Of a DNA stretch of 64,000 nucleotides, positions 63,430-64,000 are shown piece by piece; position 1 is the stretch's first letter; every line of letters starts with the position of its first letter. The notes beneath the pieces were generated by a model. That model was given only the letters and a program-made list of their open reading frames with translations. It was not told the DNA's origin and made no database searches. The stretch comes from Neiella holothuriorum. Lineage in GTDB: Bacteria > Pseudomonadota > Gammaproteobacteria > Enterobacterales > Neiellaceae. Location: positions 124,001 through 188,000 of the forward strand of contig NZ_JAHZSS010000003.1 in assembly GCF_019457915.1 (NCBI RefSeq), read 5' to 3'. A program made the translations under genes and the position numbers.

Positions 63430-63846
63430 GTGAAAACATTACGTGTTTTAGTTCTGAGTTTATTCACTACATTGGTCGCTATACCTAGTGCTTATGCCGA
63501 TCATATTGATCCTGCAAAGCTTGTTGGCGTTTGGGGTAACTCAAGTGACGGCGGAAAAACATTCTGGGGTTACGATCAGTATTTCTCTGACGGCAGCACG
63601 CGTTCTTGGGGCACCGTTCCAGACACCACTATCAACTACGAAGTTGAAGCTTTTTATCAAGTAAAACAGAAGTTTGACATTACCAACTGCCTGACCATTG
63701 TTGGTACTACCCACCCTGAAGTGATGCCGGTTGGCAGCTCTTGGTGTGATGAGATTTTAGAAGTTAACGATAGCTACCTGACGTATAAAAGCACCGATGG
63801 CAGTGTTGTCACCCTTTACCGTCAAACCGAACTAGCAGCTCGCTAA
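63430..63846 (+). CDS. Secreted hypothetical protein
   Basis: A 138-residue protein with a signal peptide ending near AYADHID. The mature part (LVGVWGNSSDGGKTFWGYDQYFSDGS) has the look of small lipocalin-like or 'YybH-like' beta folds with a GxW motif, and two Cys (NCLTI, SWCDEI) that could form a disulfide. Family unknown. GTG start behind AAGGA; followed by a terminator, so monocistronic. Confidence 0.65.
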   Translation: MKTLRVLVLSLFTTLVAIPSAYADHIDPAKLVGVWGNSSDGGKTFWGYDQYFSDGSTRSWGTVPDTTINYEVEAFYQVKQKFDITNCLTIVGTTHPEVMPVGSSWCDEILEVNDSYLTYKSTDGSVVTLYRQTELAAR

Positions 63847-63875
63847 ACGTAAACGCTTCAGTTTGTTGATGAACG

Positions 63876-63899
63876 AAAGCCACCTAAGGGTGGCTTTTT
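63876..63899 (+). terminator. Intrinsic terminator after the secreted protein
   Basis: AAAGCCACC, TAAG, GGTGGCTTTTT, 30 bases after the stop. The remaining 100 bases to the window end hold nothing recognisable. Confidence 0.9.
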
Positions 63900-64000
63900 G
63901 CATTTCTGAACTTGGAAATTTGTTGTTGCTGCGGGTTGTAACTCACACGGAACATGAGTAAGCAAACCTGCAGGAGTGAGATTTCAAAACTTCGGTTAGC

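Overview
The window reads as chromosomal DNA of a marine gammaproteobacterium, most likely Alteromonadales or a close relative. The basis is the gene content: RluB, SohB/YciK, a YcgL–transglycosylase–YcgN cluster, DsbB, DusC, GltBD, a bioA/bioBFCD locus, BtuB/BtuF under cobalamin riboswitches, a VolA/Pla-1-type lipase and a PL6 alginate lyase. No rRNA, tRNA, CRISPR array, integrase or transposase was found.

Layout. 0–9 kb: housekeeping genes (rlmA 3' end, sixA, cinA-like, a cystathionine beta-lyase, DUF1415, argA, rluB, a tRNA acp-transferase, yciK). 9–20 kb: envelope and secreted functions (lipase lipoprotein, an M3-peptidase homologue without its zinc site, sohB, a diguanylate cyclase, a dicarboxylate symporter, a large Ig-like lipoprotein). 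20–28 kb: nsrR, rnd, ycgL–mltB–ycgN, dsbB, dusC and an OPT transporter. 28–37.3 kb: two minus-strand operons of phosphate-handling proteins, the most unusual part. 37–42 kb: a periplasmic binding protein, a lipoprotein FKBP and the alginate lyase. 42–44 kb: gene-free tandem repeats with paired hairpins. 44–45 kb: an AT-rich orphan gene with PIN-like nuclease motifs. 45–57 kb: gltBD and biotin synthesis. 57–64 kb: pepE, htpX behind a sigma-32-like promoter, a low-molecular-weight phosphatase, and btuF and btuB, each preceded by a cobalamin riboswitch.

The candidate undescribed system lies at 27.9–37.3 kb. The first operon encodes, in transcription order, a PhoU-like/APH-kinase fusion, a RimK-type ATP-grasp enzyme, an HprK-related kinase, a histidine phosphatase, a metallophosphoesterase and an amphi-Trp protein. 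It resembles the uncharacterised 'GAK' gene set, but no CofD-like or XXXCH member is present and extra phosphotransfer genes are. The operon just upstream encodes a ribbon-helix-helix protein, a CHAD protein, a ParA ATPase and a CYTH protein, and starts behind a 40-bp imperfect palindrome. CHAD proteins are known to associate with polyphosphate and ParA-family ATPases position cellular cargo, so this could be a polyphosphate-body positioning module. That is inference.

Tightly coupled groups elsewhere include gltB–gltD, bioF–bioC–bioD (ATGA overlaps) and mltB–ycgN (TAATG overlap). TTG starts are frequent (argA, sohB, the GGDEF protein, rnd, btuF). Products were assigned by reading protein sequences from memory of families; no database search was run.
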